Source of the DNA: Poecilobothrus nobilitatus
Taxonomy: Eukaryota; Arthropoda; Insecta; Diptera; Dolichopodidae
Direction of reading: 5' to 3'
NCBI GenBank assembly: GCA_947095535.1
Contig: OX352774.1
Coordinates: 74,028,416 to 74,092,415 of the forward strand
DNA: 64,000 bases
Part shown: one piece after another, positions 1 through 13,000 of the stretch
How the letters are laid out: each line of letters opens with the position of its first letter
How positions within the stretch are numbered: position 1 is the first letter of the stretch
The notes under the pieces: model-generated
What the model saw: only the letters and a program-made list of their open reading frames with translations
Told to the model about the DNA's origin: nothing
Databases searched by the model: none
Translations under genes and position numbers: made by a program

Positions 1-291
1 CATATATTTCGGAGAAAACTGGGCAGTTTTTGAGTATATGTTCTTTTCCGATTACATTTTGCCGGCAGGTCCTTAGATTATATGAGCCCGGATTTTTATT
101 ATATAGTTTGCTCCTACAGTTTTCCTCCACCATTTTCAGTACCTCTCTTATTTTGTATCTACCTATGTCACAAAAAATTTCCAGACCAGTTAAGAGAGTT
201 TCAACTCCTTCTTTGTCCAATTAACCCGGTTCCTCATTTCCCTCTATAACTAAATGTCCACTGTCCAGATATCTAGTAGAGGGTTTCTTTT
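1..291 (-). pseudogene. Decayed ORF fragment, probably from a mobile element
   Basis: On the minus strand one frame is open from 291 to 224, meets TAA at 221-223, and is open again from 220 to the window edge (about 73 codons). The stretch is clearly richer in GC than the AT-rich DNA that follows it. The downstream part reads as charged helical protein and ends near a Cys/His cluster (TCRQNVIGKEHILKNCP), which loosely recalls the Cys-His C-terminal tail or zinc knuckle of retroelement proteins; the spacing is not canonical. I do not recognise the family. The stop and the lack of a start suggest a dead fragment, but the other end lies outside the window. Identity as a mobile element is inference. 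Confidence 0.3.
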
Positions 292-3200
292 TATACTGTT
301 TACTAAAAGTATTGACAATTAATTTTTGAAAACATGATATTGTAATGTAATCATAATTGAAATCGAAAGTAAATTGTAATTATTGTACGGAATAAGAAAT
401 TTAATTTCGAATTTAAAAATACAGTTGGAAGCTCATTTAAATTCGATCTTAAATTTGTTATGTTAATTTATTAATAAATTAAAAAAATAATATATTAAAA
501 TTTTGCATTTGTAATTATTAAAAGGTTAAGAAAATCAAAAATTTTAAGTTTTACACCTTTATGTCAAGTTTCTGACATAATTCATACTTTCATTTTCATA
601 CGTCATTCATTCGTCGTTCATGTGGTTTAATTTAACGCGAACATCTGATTTTTTCTACATAAAATTTTCTTTAAAATTAAATATTTGTTTTCAAAATATG
701 TTATACCAAATAATATAATTTAATATTTAAATAATCTGCGAATCATTAAAATGTCATTACTTCATTAAAAAATAAACTATTATATTTTATATGAGCCCAC
801 CATCTTTGTTTTTTCATTGTAAATGCAGCACTGTGTGCCTATATCTAGAAAAAAAAAAACCGAAAAAAAATTCTTATAAAAAATAAATAAAAATTATTGA
901 AAATTTTACGAAAAATATTTGTTTCTAAACTTTCCTAAAACAAATAAAAAAAAAAATTTAAAACCACCAAGAATAAAATCCTTAAAAATAAGTTTATTTA
1001 AAAAAACAAAAAATAAAACACAAAAAATTTAAACTTAAAATTAAAATTAAAATTAAAATTAAAATATATAATTAAGCACAAAAAAAAAAAACAATAGAAA
1101 AATTAAAACTTAAAAATGTTTCAGCTTTATACAATCAAAAAGAACAACCAAAGTATAAACCTAACAAAATGGATCAAAAAATTCTAAAACTTATTAATTT
1201 CTACACTATAAATTTAATAAATAATTGTAAGTGTATTATTAAATATTAAATTATAAAAAAATTGAAAGTTAAAAATATATTGTAAAAAAAAAAAGTAATT
1301 ATGTATTAAAAATAAAAAATTTAATCCAAAAAAAAATAATAATAATAATAGAAATTAAATTAAATTAAACAATGTAAAATACAAAAAAAATTATTAATTA
1401 AATCTTCAAATTTTTTGTAATATAAATAATATTATATTTTCTATTATATACTGTGGAAATTGGTTTATTATATAAAAACTTCATTAAAAAAAAACAAGCT
1501 TATTACAAAAATTTTGAAAAAATAAATTTCATTAATGATGAGCTAAAACTCAATATTGGTACGTTTCTACTGACAGAAAATATACTTCAATTCAACAAAT
1601 GTACTCTTCTTTCTTACTTATCACAAATTACTTCAAATGTCAAAAAAACAAAAATAGAAAGCATAATTTGACACTTATAAAATTGAGAAGAAAAAGAAAA
1701 CAACAAAACTTTCAATTAAATTAGAATATACTTAAAAATAATTACATTAAAATAGCTGTATGAACTAAAAACAAAATAGATATAGAACTTTCAAGCATTA
1801 ACATCTGTATATATTATGTTATTTATAGAAGAATTTTTGACATTTTAGACAATTTTTGTTAATATAACATAAGTTATACATTAAACTTGACTTTAAAAGC
1901 ATAATTTATTTAAACCATAGATTTAACTATTAATATTCACGTTCATACAGTAGCTATAAATATCAATTAATTTAAGTTAGCTACGTAATATTAACATCGA
2001 TATAAACACAAGTCACATCAGAACTAGAGTACGTTTTGTTTCTAACTCTGAGTAGAGTTTATGATACGTTTACAAGATTCACTACAACACTCACATGCCG
2101 AGTTAACATTTACCATTTCGAAACAACACTAGAATTAAATATAAATTTGAACATTTATTTATTTCAAACAAATTGAGGAGTTTACCAAAACTTAATTACG
2201 AAAATTTATTATAAGTTCAATTGAACGATTTTGTTTAATATTTTTTGATATTTTAATATGTAAGTTCATAATATTATAATTTGAAATAAAAAAATAATAA
2301 TGACGCTATTCATAAGACATTGACATTTGTAACACTCCTTAGTTCTCTTCACGAGTAGGATTAAAAAAAATTAACTATGATAACTGGAAAACGATGTTTT
2401 TTTAAACCTTATTTATGACGTCACGTTAGTTTATTTTATTCTACTCCGGCATTTCAAAACGTCTTTTATCTGTCATTGTGTTAGCTAAATACCAGAGAGT
2501 AAGAGACGGAACGATACACTTACTATTCTTTCCATAATTGAAAAATACTGAAGAATACATAACCGTGATGAAAAATGGACATCACGTAACATGAGAAATT
2601 CTATCGTATAATAATTCTGAAACTTCATATACTCATCTTATTATCTTGTAGAAATATTTATATTTTTTCCAATATTATATTTTTTTAATATTATTTTACA
2701 TTTTATTAAATTATTAAATTTGAAGGATATTAGCAAAATTAGATATTACGAGTAGCATCGAATTTAATTTTCAAATAAAATCATATTTTTTTCATTACAT
2801 AAATGTAATTTTCCTTGAATTCTAAAATAAATATATGTATATTATTTTGATTACTACATATCATTGCAATGAATATTATATTTTTAAATGTTTGTAATAT
2901 AATTTTTTTTAAGAATAGATACATAATTTAATTTAAATTAAAACAAAAAATCAAAATTAACTGTCAAATGATAATAACAAAATATAAATACTAAATTCAT
3001 GAGCATAGACACAAACCTATAAAAATATAATTGAATACATTAAATTATCATCTCGTTTTTTTGTTTTTTTTTTTTTTAATTTGTAATTTTAATTAATTTA
3101 AAAAAAAAATTATATTATTTATGTTTGTGTTGCTTTTACACGAGCAGTTGAGAGTAGTACTAGTTGGAAGTAGAAAAGATAAGTTTACTCTTTAAAAGAA

Positions 3201-4540
3201 ATGCAAAAAGTATGTAACACAAAGAAATTTAGATTTTTATCTGCCAATAAATTTTTTGTTGTTCTATAATGATTTTAAATATTGATATCTGTATTGTATT
3301 TTTAATTTTAATAATTTTTAATAATAAACTATTTAGAAAATGATAAAATAATTTTGCAAAATAATTTTAAATTTAATGAAAGAATATTAATATGTACATA
3401 TGTATAATCAAATTTATTAAAAACTTTTAAAGTTTTCTTGTAATAAATCATATTTCCACATTTTAACAATTCCTGTACAGATAAATTAAATATCTAAGTC
3501 AAATAAATTTAATAAAATAATTTTTTTTTTTTTTTTTATAATATTATTATAATAATGGAAATTTAATTGTTATAAAAACAGTATCAACCTGTGAATATAA
3601 AAGAGACTTTCTTTGTAAAAAAAAAAAAAAGGGAAAACCAAAATGACATGGATTAAAGTTTTAATGAAAATACAAAAGTAAATTATAAATTTAAAAATAA
3701 ATAAATAAAACAAATAAAAATAATAATGCAATTTAATTTGTAAAAATAAATAAAAAAAAATAAGTAATTTAAATAAAAAAAAACTAAATTGCATTAATTT
3801 GTATTATTTAATATATATTACGTATATTTAATATACATAAATTAGTAACGGTAATTATTAAAAAATATATAATGTAAATTAAAATGAGACATATATTTTT
3901 TTTAAAAAATATAAAAAAAAAAACCAAAACAAAAAACTAACTTTGACAATCTGTTTTTCTTTAATTGGAAAATTAAAAATGATTTCCTAAATTATATTCT
4001 AATGTGATGATTAAATCTAATTTGTGATCAGTGTTTTTTTTTTTTTTTCCTGTTAATTTTTGTTTTTTTCTTGTTATTTCATCTTCATTATTTTTCAATC
4101 TTCAATTTTTTTTTTTTTCCCAAAATAAGAGAATCTAGAAGTATGGTAATTAAATGTATAGTGATATAATTTAATCGATAAAAGCAAATAATAATTATAA
4201 AATTTCTCATTTTTACTCAGGAAGGCACGTCAATGTTTTCTATCCCTTTTTTAATTCCCTTTCTTTCCAAAATGAAAGAAATGGCAAAAAAAAGTGGAAC
4301 AAAAGTGGAGGCAAAACAGACAAATTTCTATTTTGCTGTTTCAAAAAAAGTGAAACAGGAATGAAAAAGTGACATTTTGAATATAGAAAAGAGATAAAAA
4401 GATGATGTTTAACCGTTAAGTAAAGAAATTTTTATAAGATAAATGTTAAATGCAATTGCTATTTTTTTTTTCTTTCATCTATTCCTATAACGAACAAAGG
4501 GCAACACTCCTTTTAGTCATTTATTATTCATATTTTACTA
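292..4540. other. AT-rich spacer, no gene seen
   Basis: Homopolymer A and T runs and simple repeats dominate. The open frames at 1453-1671 (+) and 3570-3794 (-) have the Lys/Asn/Ile/Phe composition expected of random AT-rich DNA. A TGACGTCA palindrome (CRE-like) lies near 2416 but no gene start is evident beside it. Nothing else is supported. Confidence 0.6.
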
Positions 4541-4817
4541 AGTTATAGTTTATGAAATCATTAGTTTCATTAAGCAATTGATTATTCGAATACATGTAAA
4601 ATGCTATGAAACAATAAACATTTTTTATTTAGGCGCCATATATTATCTTATACAAGATTTTTTTTTTATTTTAATTATATTATAGGTACTAATTATATAT
4701 AATAAGCAAAATCTATATTATTTTTTTATTTAATCTTTATGAAACAACCGCGATTTGAACTCAAAACCTTTCGAGTCAAAGTACGGTGTCTTAACTGAAG
4801 TTTTCCACCATACCATG
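4541..4817 (-). repeat. tRNA-derived SINE, family 2, copy 1
   Basis: On the minus strand the head (about 4817-4740) looks like a decayed tRNA gene: a B-box-like GAGTTCAAATCGCGG follows a tRNA-like 5' arm at about the right spacing. The tail, read on the plus strand, contains TCATTAAGC...GATT, then a GCG..AT.TATTAT.TTATACAAGA block followed by T-rich sequence. The same blocks occur in the same order near 20617-20830, also followed by a tRNA-like head. Two copies sharing head and tail make a SINE family more likely than chance. No clear target-site duplication was found. Confidence 0.45.
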
Positions 4818-5121
4818 ACTAGATTAAAATAAATAAGAATACAATTGTTATATCATCAGTTATTTTAAATATCCTATTAAATGAAGAAAAAAAGCCTACA
4901 TGAAATTTTCTATTTTATTAAAAGAAAAAAATAATTATCTATATTGCTTTAAAAAAAATTTCAACAAAGATTCATCTATACTAACATTAAGCTATATATT
5001 AAACTATAATCGCAAACAAAATAATATTATTTTGTCTGTGCTACAATATTCAGTATATCCTCTAATATACAAAATTAATTTATACCTAATTTTCTAAAAA
5101 ATATACCATTTGATGGATAAA

Positions 5122-5565
5122 AGTGTAATATACCGTTTTTACTTTAACTGAAGACATTTTTACTTTAAGTGAAATTTTTTTACTTTAAATGAAGATTTTA
5201 TAAATTAAAATAAAAAAACACATATATATAATATAAATATATGTATATAAATATGTATATATACATTAAATATGTAATGCATATGTATTACGCAAATTAA
5301 ATATATGTATACTTTGTTTATAAATTTATGTATACTTTGTATATAAAAATTCTTCGCGCTTAAAATAAAAATATTCTTTACTTTTAAAGTAAAATATATT
5401 CACTTAAAGTAAAAATATCTTCACTTGATGTAATAAAAAATATTCACTTAAAGTAAAAGTGTCTTCATTTAAATTAAAAAATACTGACTTAAAGTAAAAG
5501 TGTCTTCATTTAAATTAAAACTTATTCACTTAAAGTAAAAAAAGTACATTTGAAAATGTTACACT
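5122..5565. mobile_element. Inverted-repeat MITE with many ACTTTAAGTGAA subrepeats
   Basis: The left end AGTGTAATATACCGTTTTTA, followed by ACTTTAACTGAA, is mirrored by the right end, whose reverse complement begins AGTGTAACATTTTC and reaches TTTTTTACTTTAAGTGAA. Inside, variants of ACTTTAAGTGAA(GA) occur repeatedly at about 20-26 bp, in one orientation on the left flank and the opposite orientation on the right, with a TA-rich centre. There is no coding capacity. This is a non-autonomous terminal-inverted-repeat or foldback element; the superfamily is not assigned. Confidence 0.5.
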
Positions 5566-8259
5566 AAAATTCCTTTAAAAATTTTTTAATATATTTTTCC
5601 AACATAATTAATCTTTCTTAATAAAATTATTTTTAAAATTATAAAATTTAGTTTTATATTCGAAAATTATACTAGATCTGAAATAATTTTTAAAAATTTT
5701 TATATATTTTAATAAAAATTCAAAATTTTTTTTTAAAAATTAAAATCTAATGTATAATTTTTTTTATTATTTATTACTAAAATCGATACATAATCTATAA
5801 GCTGAATCATGGTTCGCTATTTTAAACTAAAAAAAAAAAAACATTTAACACGAAATTAGTAGAACATATTTTTCTTGTTTTAAAATTTTCTTAAAATAAT
5901 TTCTAATTCTATATCGCATAATTATTAAAAATATTATTATATTTTATTTCTCATATTGTGTACATATTTGTATAAAAATAAATAATTAATTAATTCTTTT
6001 TCCTTGATCAACTCGAAATAATTATAAAAAAAAAAAAATATTTTAATCAGAGATGCACAAACTTTTTATTGAAATTAATTGAGATATTAACCTAGAAAAA
6101 TAAATGTTTTTTTTTAATGTTTTAACTTAACTTAATTTTTTTTTTAAATTTAAAAACAATTAATAATAAATGAAAGATATTAAATAGTTGTAAGACACAC
6201 AAACAAAAAATATTGTCATACAGTTTTTTTTAATACTTTATTCCTCTAAAAATATAAATTTACCCATAAAATATTTCAAAATGAGAATAAAATCCGAAAA
6301 GTTTATGCATCTCTAATTTAAAAAATAAATAATAATAAAATTTTATTTAAATGCCTCTATAAAAACTATTTACAAAAATAAAAAAAATAAAAAAAAAACG
6401 TATTATTATAACAAGCAATTTTAACAAAAAAAAATGAATAACTAGAAAAAAAAAATAATTATTAAATAAAAATAAATATAAAATACTTTTAGCATTAAAT
6501 TAAAATTAAGTATAAATATATTTTAAATAATTTTTTTATATTTTTTATTTTTTTTTTATTTTAAAAAATTTAAAAACATTTTAAATGTGGTGTATTTAAT
6601 ATTTAAAATATATTTATTAATTAATATATAATTTAATTGATACTAATTATTATAAATATAATAATGATCAAATTATAAGAATATAAAAAAAAAAAAAACA
6701 ATATTTTCTTTTTCTATTTATTAATATATATATCTATTTATATATATATATATCTATAATTTTTAATATTTATTAATATAATATATTAAAAAAAAAAAAA
6801 AAAAAACAAAAATAATTATTAGTTTCAAAACAAAAAAAAACATAGCTTTTAATCTGCGATAATAATTTTACGCTAAGAAATTAAGTAATTGCTTTTGAAA
6901 ATAAACAAAAAGAAAAAGAACGTAGACGAAATAAATCGCTTATTAAATAAATTATTAAATTTTTTTTTTTTTTATTAATAATACTGTATAATTAATACTT
7001 AATATTATTATTAATATTAATTATAATTAATATTATACTAATTAGCGTAACATATATTAGAGATTAGTAATTAGCAATTTTTGATTAATAAAATTTTTAG
7101 TCTAATATATATATAAACATATTAATAAGAGTATAACTTAAATTGTAAAATTTTCTAATTAATTTCAAATTATTAAAAGTTAAGTAAAATAAAAATAAAA
7201 AACAAAAAAAATTTTTTCAATAAAATAAATATGTAATATTAAAAATCCCAGAACGCTTGTAAATTATGTAAAAAATTTTAAAATAAAAATTGTAATATAT
7301 AAATTAAAATAATTTAATTTAAATGTCAAAATTATATTTAAATTAAAATAAAATAAAACTATTTTAAAATAATTAATATTAAAAAAAAAAACAAAAAACA
7401 TTAAACTTTTTAGTAATTTTATTAATTAAATATTAAATATATTCAAACAAAAAATAAGAAAAAAAAAATTACTACTAAAAATAAATAAAATTTATAATAT
7501 ACAAAAATATATAGTCATTTATATTTATATATGTATAAATATATATATATATATTTATATATATATGTATATATGTAAAAAAAAAAATATCCTTCTCGTG
7601 CCTCTTTTCAAATTCACACTAAAGTATTTTAAAAAATTATAAAATTTAAATAAATAAATAAATAAAAAACACAAATATAAAATACAAAAATAGAAATATA
7701 GTGAAACATAAAAACCAATTCAACTATTATTTAAAAAAAAAAAAAAAAGAACAAACAAAATACATATTAAATACACTTTAAATCTTTAAAAAAAAAAACA
7801 AAAAGAAAAACAAAATAATACAAAAAAAACAAAGAAAAAACTAGGAATTTATGTTTTAAAATTTTATTAAATTATAAAATTCAAAAAAAAAAAAAAATGT
7901 ACGAAAAAAAATATTTCAAAAAAAAAAAATATAAAAAAATAGATAAATAAACAAAACAAAAAAAAATAAAATAAAAATGGTTCTTTTAGAAAAAATTGTG
8001 AAACACTAATTTATTAATTAAATAAAAATTAAATGAAATAAACGAAGTTTTAAATCTAAATAATATATTTTTATTATTATGTATTTATTATTTTGTTTTT
8101 TTTTTTTATAAATCCTTGGTTTACATAACAAATTTCTTATTTATCTTGGTTCTTAGCAAAGTTACTTCAATTGTTTACATTCATAAAATTTTGATTGTAT
8201 TCGATAAATCATCTGGACACCATTACCTATCCTCTTTTTATGCCAGTATGAACTATGTT
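5566..8259. other. Extremely AT-rich spacer, no gene seen
   Basis: A/T homopolymers, (TA)n tracts near 6725-6760 and 7535-7575, and AAAT-type simple sequence. No open frame with non-random composition and no splice-bounded exon candidate was seen. Confidence 0.6.
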
Positions 8260-8940
8260 CAAGGGTATAATAAATTTGCTATTACGTTTGTGACACCTTA
8301 AAGGAGTCAAGCTAGATATAGTATCAAAGGTATGGATCGGAATATATCTATATATAATATATATCAAAGATATGAAAATTGAATTCTGAGTTGATTAAGT
8401 GATGCACATCCGTCCGTCCGTCCGCATGATAACTCAAAAAATAAAGAGGCTAGGAAGCTGAAATTTTTTTTACGTCACTTTTGCAAAATTGTTAGTTTCG
8501 CTATTTAACTTCAGCTTTTACGATCGACGGGTTCGAAGAGCTGCCACACAACTTTTTTCTTTATATGGGAACAACTCAGTATCTATTGAAGCTAGGTATC
8601 TGAAATTTTGCAAAATCGTATAGAGTTACAGAGTGCAACAGGTTCGGGTAGCTGCCATATAACTTCTATTTTTAAATGAAAATAACTCAGCATCTATTGA
8701 ATCTGAAATTTAGTGAAAAGATGTTGAGTTACATGCCAACAAGTTTTGGAAAATTTGGTTGGTCTAAAGTAGCCGGTTCAGGCTTCTTGCACCTCTTTCA
8801 ACTTAATGAAGCTATGCGTCTGAAATATTGCGAATGACGGTAAAATTTTATGGCAACAACTTCTGTAAAATTTGGTTTTACTGGTGCAATAGATTTGGAT
8901 AGCTGTCATACAACTCTACAATTTACATAAATATATTTTT
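8260..8940 (-). mobile_element. Decayed Helentron/DINE-like element with (GGAC)n tract
   Basis: Read on the minus strand, the 3' part resembles the tails of the elements at 16711-19206 and 62382-63712: ATTTTTTGAGTTATC, a GGAC microsatellite (8407-8424), an AATC.ACTC block, TTCCTTT..GGTG..ACAAAC, and a terminal TATACCC near 8262-8270. The body toward 8940 contains two or three diverged repeats of about 110 bp with ATCTATTGAA and TGAAATTTTGCAAAA motifs. The ORF at 8116-8301 overlaps this tail and is not a gene. It is older and more diverged than the other two copies. Confidence 0.55.
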
Positions 8941-9299
8941 ACATCTTTTTTTTTGATTTTAGTTAGGAATCTAGTTATTAAAATGTAAAAAATAGAGTTT
9001 TTTTACAAACAAAATAGACATTGGTTTGTAAAAACAAAAATAAAATTTGGGAATTAAATATTTTGTATTGATCATAAAAAAATGGAAAATAAAAAATTTT
9101 TTTTCCGTCCATTTTTACATTTATAGTTTAACAATGTATTTAAAAAAAATTAAAGTTAAAGTTATCAAAGGTTTAGGAAAAATACAAAAAAACTTCGATT
9201 CATCGAAAAAAAATCGATTATGTCAAAAATTTGAATATACAACCTTGAAGATAAACTAATTTAAAAATAACAGATGTTTTCATAGAATATTTTCTTGTT

Positions 9300-9790
9300 A
9301 AACAGGAATTAAACTAGTTTATCGAACATAGTATAACGGTAAATTTAAAAAGTAAATTACAAAATATTGCATAATTTTGATATTGTTTTATAGAGGTAAG
9401 AAAATTTCCAGTCTTCTATCGAATTTAGATTGCAAAACTACTACACAGAGTCTGAGATATATACATCTGAAAATAGGGCTTTTTTGCAATTTTGGGGAGC
9501 TATAACTTCGTAACCCCATACAATCAAAAGAAACCGTTAACTCGCGTAAAAATAATTACTGGAGCTTTAATTTTTGTGCCTTGCCGAAGAAAAATATGTA
9601 CAGGTGCCTAAATTACAGGTATTTAAAAATAGAAGATTTTCAATTTTTGAGACCTAATAGCTCATAGACAGCTGGTCGTCCAAAAAAAAATTTCTGAGGA
9701 AACTTACACTAATTTTAAAAGTTCTTTCTTCCCTCAAAATTTCAAAATTTGTACTCAATTGAACAAGCTCCATAAAAATAAAAATAAAAT
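9300..9790 (+). repeat. Dispersed repeat family X, copy 1
   Basis: It contains ACGGTAAATTTAAA, ATTTTGATATTG..TTATA.AGGTAA, TTTTTGCAATTTTGGGGAGC, ACTGGAG, GTGCCTAAATTACAGGT and CGTCCAAAAAAAA blocks, shared in similar order with 44990-45700 (+) and in reverse with 48700-49150 and 19430-19680. Non-coding. See the copy at 44990 for the best-preserved 3' end. Confidence 0.55.
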
Positions 9791-10002
9791 TTATGTTAGT
9801 TTCACCTCGCAAAAATTAAAAAATACCTTTAAACAAACATTATTATTTTTTAACAGCATTACGAAAATATTGTATTCATTTAAATATTTGAAATAAAACT
9901 TCAAAAATTATATTGATAAATATTTTGTTTTTATTTAATTTATTTGTAAATCAAAATATTTTTTTAAATAGTATTTCTTTTTTTCTTTTTAAATATTTCA
10001 TT

Positions 10003-13000
10003 CTATTTCGAAAAAAATTTCGAAAATTTAAATTTTGAATTTTTTGAATCTTTAGAATTAAATTCTCTTTCTGTAAAAACGTGTTCTGTTATATGATTTC
10101 CACTTGGTGTTCTTTGAATTGAAGCTCTGCGGAATAAAATTTGATCTCTATCACTTGAAACACCCGGATTTAATTTTTTTTGAAAATTTTCATCATTTAG
10201 AACATTTGTTAAACGTTCTTCTATTTCAGCCATACATTGACAATTTGTATCATCACATCCTTTCTCATCATGAGTCATACTATTATCTGATGAGTCATCT
10301 ACCAAAACATAATATTTGTTAGATAAAAAACAAACAATTAAACAACGTACCACATTTATCTTGAAGAGAATGTCTTGCCTTTAATATATCTGTACCGGAA
10401 TTTTTCTGCATCAATTTTATTTCTGAATTTGATTTGAATTTTTCTTTGATTATATCAATAGAATTTCTAACATTTTTATCCCAAAAATCAAATGATATTG
10501 ACTTTACTTCCTCTAAATCTTCGGAATCTGTAGTATTTTGAATACTTGTCTGAGGATATTTTGATTCTGAGCATTTACTTTCATCTATACACTTCTTTTT
10601 ATCTTTTAGAAGTGGAATTGAGGAACATTTTCTTTTGATATTTGTTTTTGATTTATCAATATTTTTTTGCTGCTCATGTGATATATCTGTAATTGAATTT
10701 ATGATATATAAATATGAACTAACTTTTTTCAATAACATATTACCTGACTCTGCTCCTACCTTTTTCCTTACCGATTGATTTTGACTTTTATTATTAAGGT
10801 GTTCAGAATTTTTACTATTTCTGGTAGAACTTAAGAAATTACTGGATTCACCATCTTCATGCACTTTTTTATCAGGTTTAAAAGTTAAATCCATTTGGAG
10901 ATTGTAGTGAAGATTAGGATCGCGATCTTCATAATGCTTGACAATTTCTCCATTAGTTTCGTTTAAATGTCTGCTAACTGAAAGGCCTGTTTGGTAGTTT
11001 GAATTTATTTCACTTTTCGAACTATTAATATTGTCAAATGAAGACTGTGCAAAGCTGTTCTGATTGCGTAATTCAGGTATTTGAAAATTCTCTCTGGGAT
11101 TATTGGTTGGAAAATTTTTTGTAGTCATAAATCGAATAACTTGGTTTGCGTAAATAGTTGAAAAATCAGTAGAAAAAGTTATTTTACATTCGGTAATTTG
11201 AGATTTTAGTTCTTGAACTTGAAATGGTCTTTCATTCATTTTATTTGTTGAAAAAGGATAATCACGACTTTGTTCAGATGCAAAACTGTTATTTAAATTA
11301 ATACTACTTCTAAGAGCATTATCATCTTGTTTTGACATTAATTCGTTTTCTCTGGGTTGATCAGTTGTTGAATATTGCATCATATCTTGATTACTATTTT
11401 GTAACAAATTTGAAAAAGTCTGAGATGTCTCTTGCTGTGATGTATTCGGTTGATGTAAATTAGAAATTATTGTACTTCTATCACGACTAATATCTTGAAG
11501 AAGTCTTAAACTTTCTCTAATATTACTACTTGGTAAACTGAGTTGGCTAAGAAAATGTTGATATGAATCTTCTTCGTTTTGCTTGCATCTAGCTTGAGCA
11601 TCCATCATGAAATTTTTCAACTCACTAATTAAAGAAGAAAGATTATTAATAGCTTCTGCTATATTTCCCTGTAAGGGTCCCACTGTTTCACAATAATTAT
11701 TATCTTCGAATTTAGAGTCAATTCTATTTTCATCTTGTAAATTATTCATATTATCAAGATTATTTTGGGTGCACGATGGTTCTTCTACAATAAAACTACA
11801 TCCAGGGTCTGGAACTTCACAAATATATATTGGTGTATTACAACCATTTAAGTATTCAATATCATTAAAACCAGTATAAATTTGAGTATTTGGCATGTCT
11901 AATGGATAATCAATATAAGTTGTACCGCATCTACCTAATTGTCTATAGAATTGTAATTGTTCTTCAGGTAACAAATCTTCACAGTTTTGTATACTAAACT
12001 CTTGATTATTTACTTGATCTGTTATGAGTTTTAAATCATTTTGATTATTTGAATATGTTGAATTCCGATTAATATCAGCACAATTTTTTACATTATTTGA
12101 TATACTATTTTCTTTATCATTCGACTTTAAGCATGATTTTGGAGTGCGTGCTGGACATTTTTTTGGCTTATTTTTACTAGAACAACAACACCCTTTATTT
12201 GAATCAGGGTTCAGTGAACAACATTTTTTTTTCGATCTACCAGAAGTAGATTCACCTCCTGCATCATAAAACTGATTACAATTATTATCAAAAGTGTTAT
12301 CATCATCACAATTAATACAATCATTTGTTTTAGGTGCATCAACATTGATTGATGTTGCTGTTACTATTGCAATATGATCTTGACTTGAATTTGGTGAATT
12401 TTGTTTTACTATTCCTTTAATTGACTGAGATTTAATATTTTTTGAATTTTTGGTATTCGAATCGGTTTGGTTCGTGACTTGCATAAATGATTTTCTAGAG
12501 TCATCAAAATAAGTTTCGTTTGAAATATTTCCATTTTTTCCATTTTCATTTAATGAAGAATTAATTGTATCAATTAATGAAGTCATTTCTTTCCAAAATG
12601 TTTCTTGACTGGCTAGAACATTAGAATTCGAATTTAGATTTGAATTGGTATCAGAACATAATTTTGTATCATCATCAGTCATTGTTTCCACAGATGTTTT
12701 ACACATACTTTTATTATTCCCATTTATAGATGACACCATCTTACATAAACTGCGAATATTACTTTCAAGTTTATTAAATCGTTCTAATAAATCATTATTT
12801 TTATTACATATTTTAGATGACCTTTCCTGTAATTCTTTACCTTTCTCTTCAATATCTTTACAATATGAAAGATATGAACCTACATTTGTTTCTTCTTGTA
12901 TTTTATCCGGTAATCGTGCAAAACAACTTTTTTTTACTGAACTTTCAGCCAATCTAGGTTGAATATCAGAAATATATGAAAAGAGATTTGTATCATTACA

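Noticed and set aside
2412..2424. TGACGTCA palindrome as a promoter element
   Set aside because: No transcription unit is recognisable beside it; one 8-bp match in 64 kb is not evidence.
10299..10353. Start of a separate 116-residue protein at 10353 (-)
   Set aside because: The first 18 codons are intron sequence between the donor at 10350 and the acceptor at 10299; the rest is the last exon of the large gene.
12645..12962. 105-residue plus-strand ORF
   Set aside because: Antisense shadow of the long coding exon of the 10-15 kb gene.
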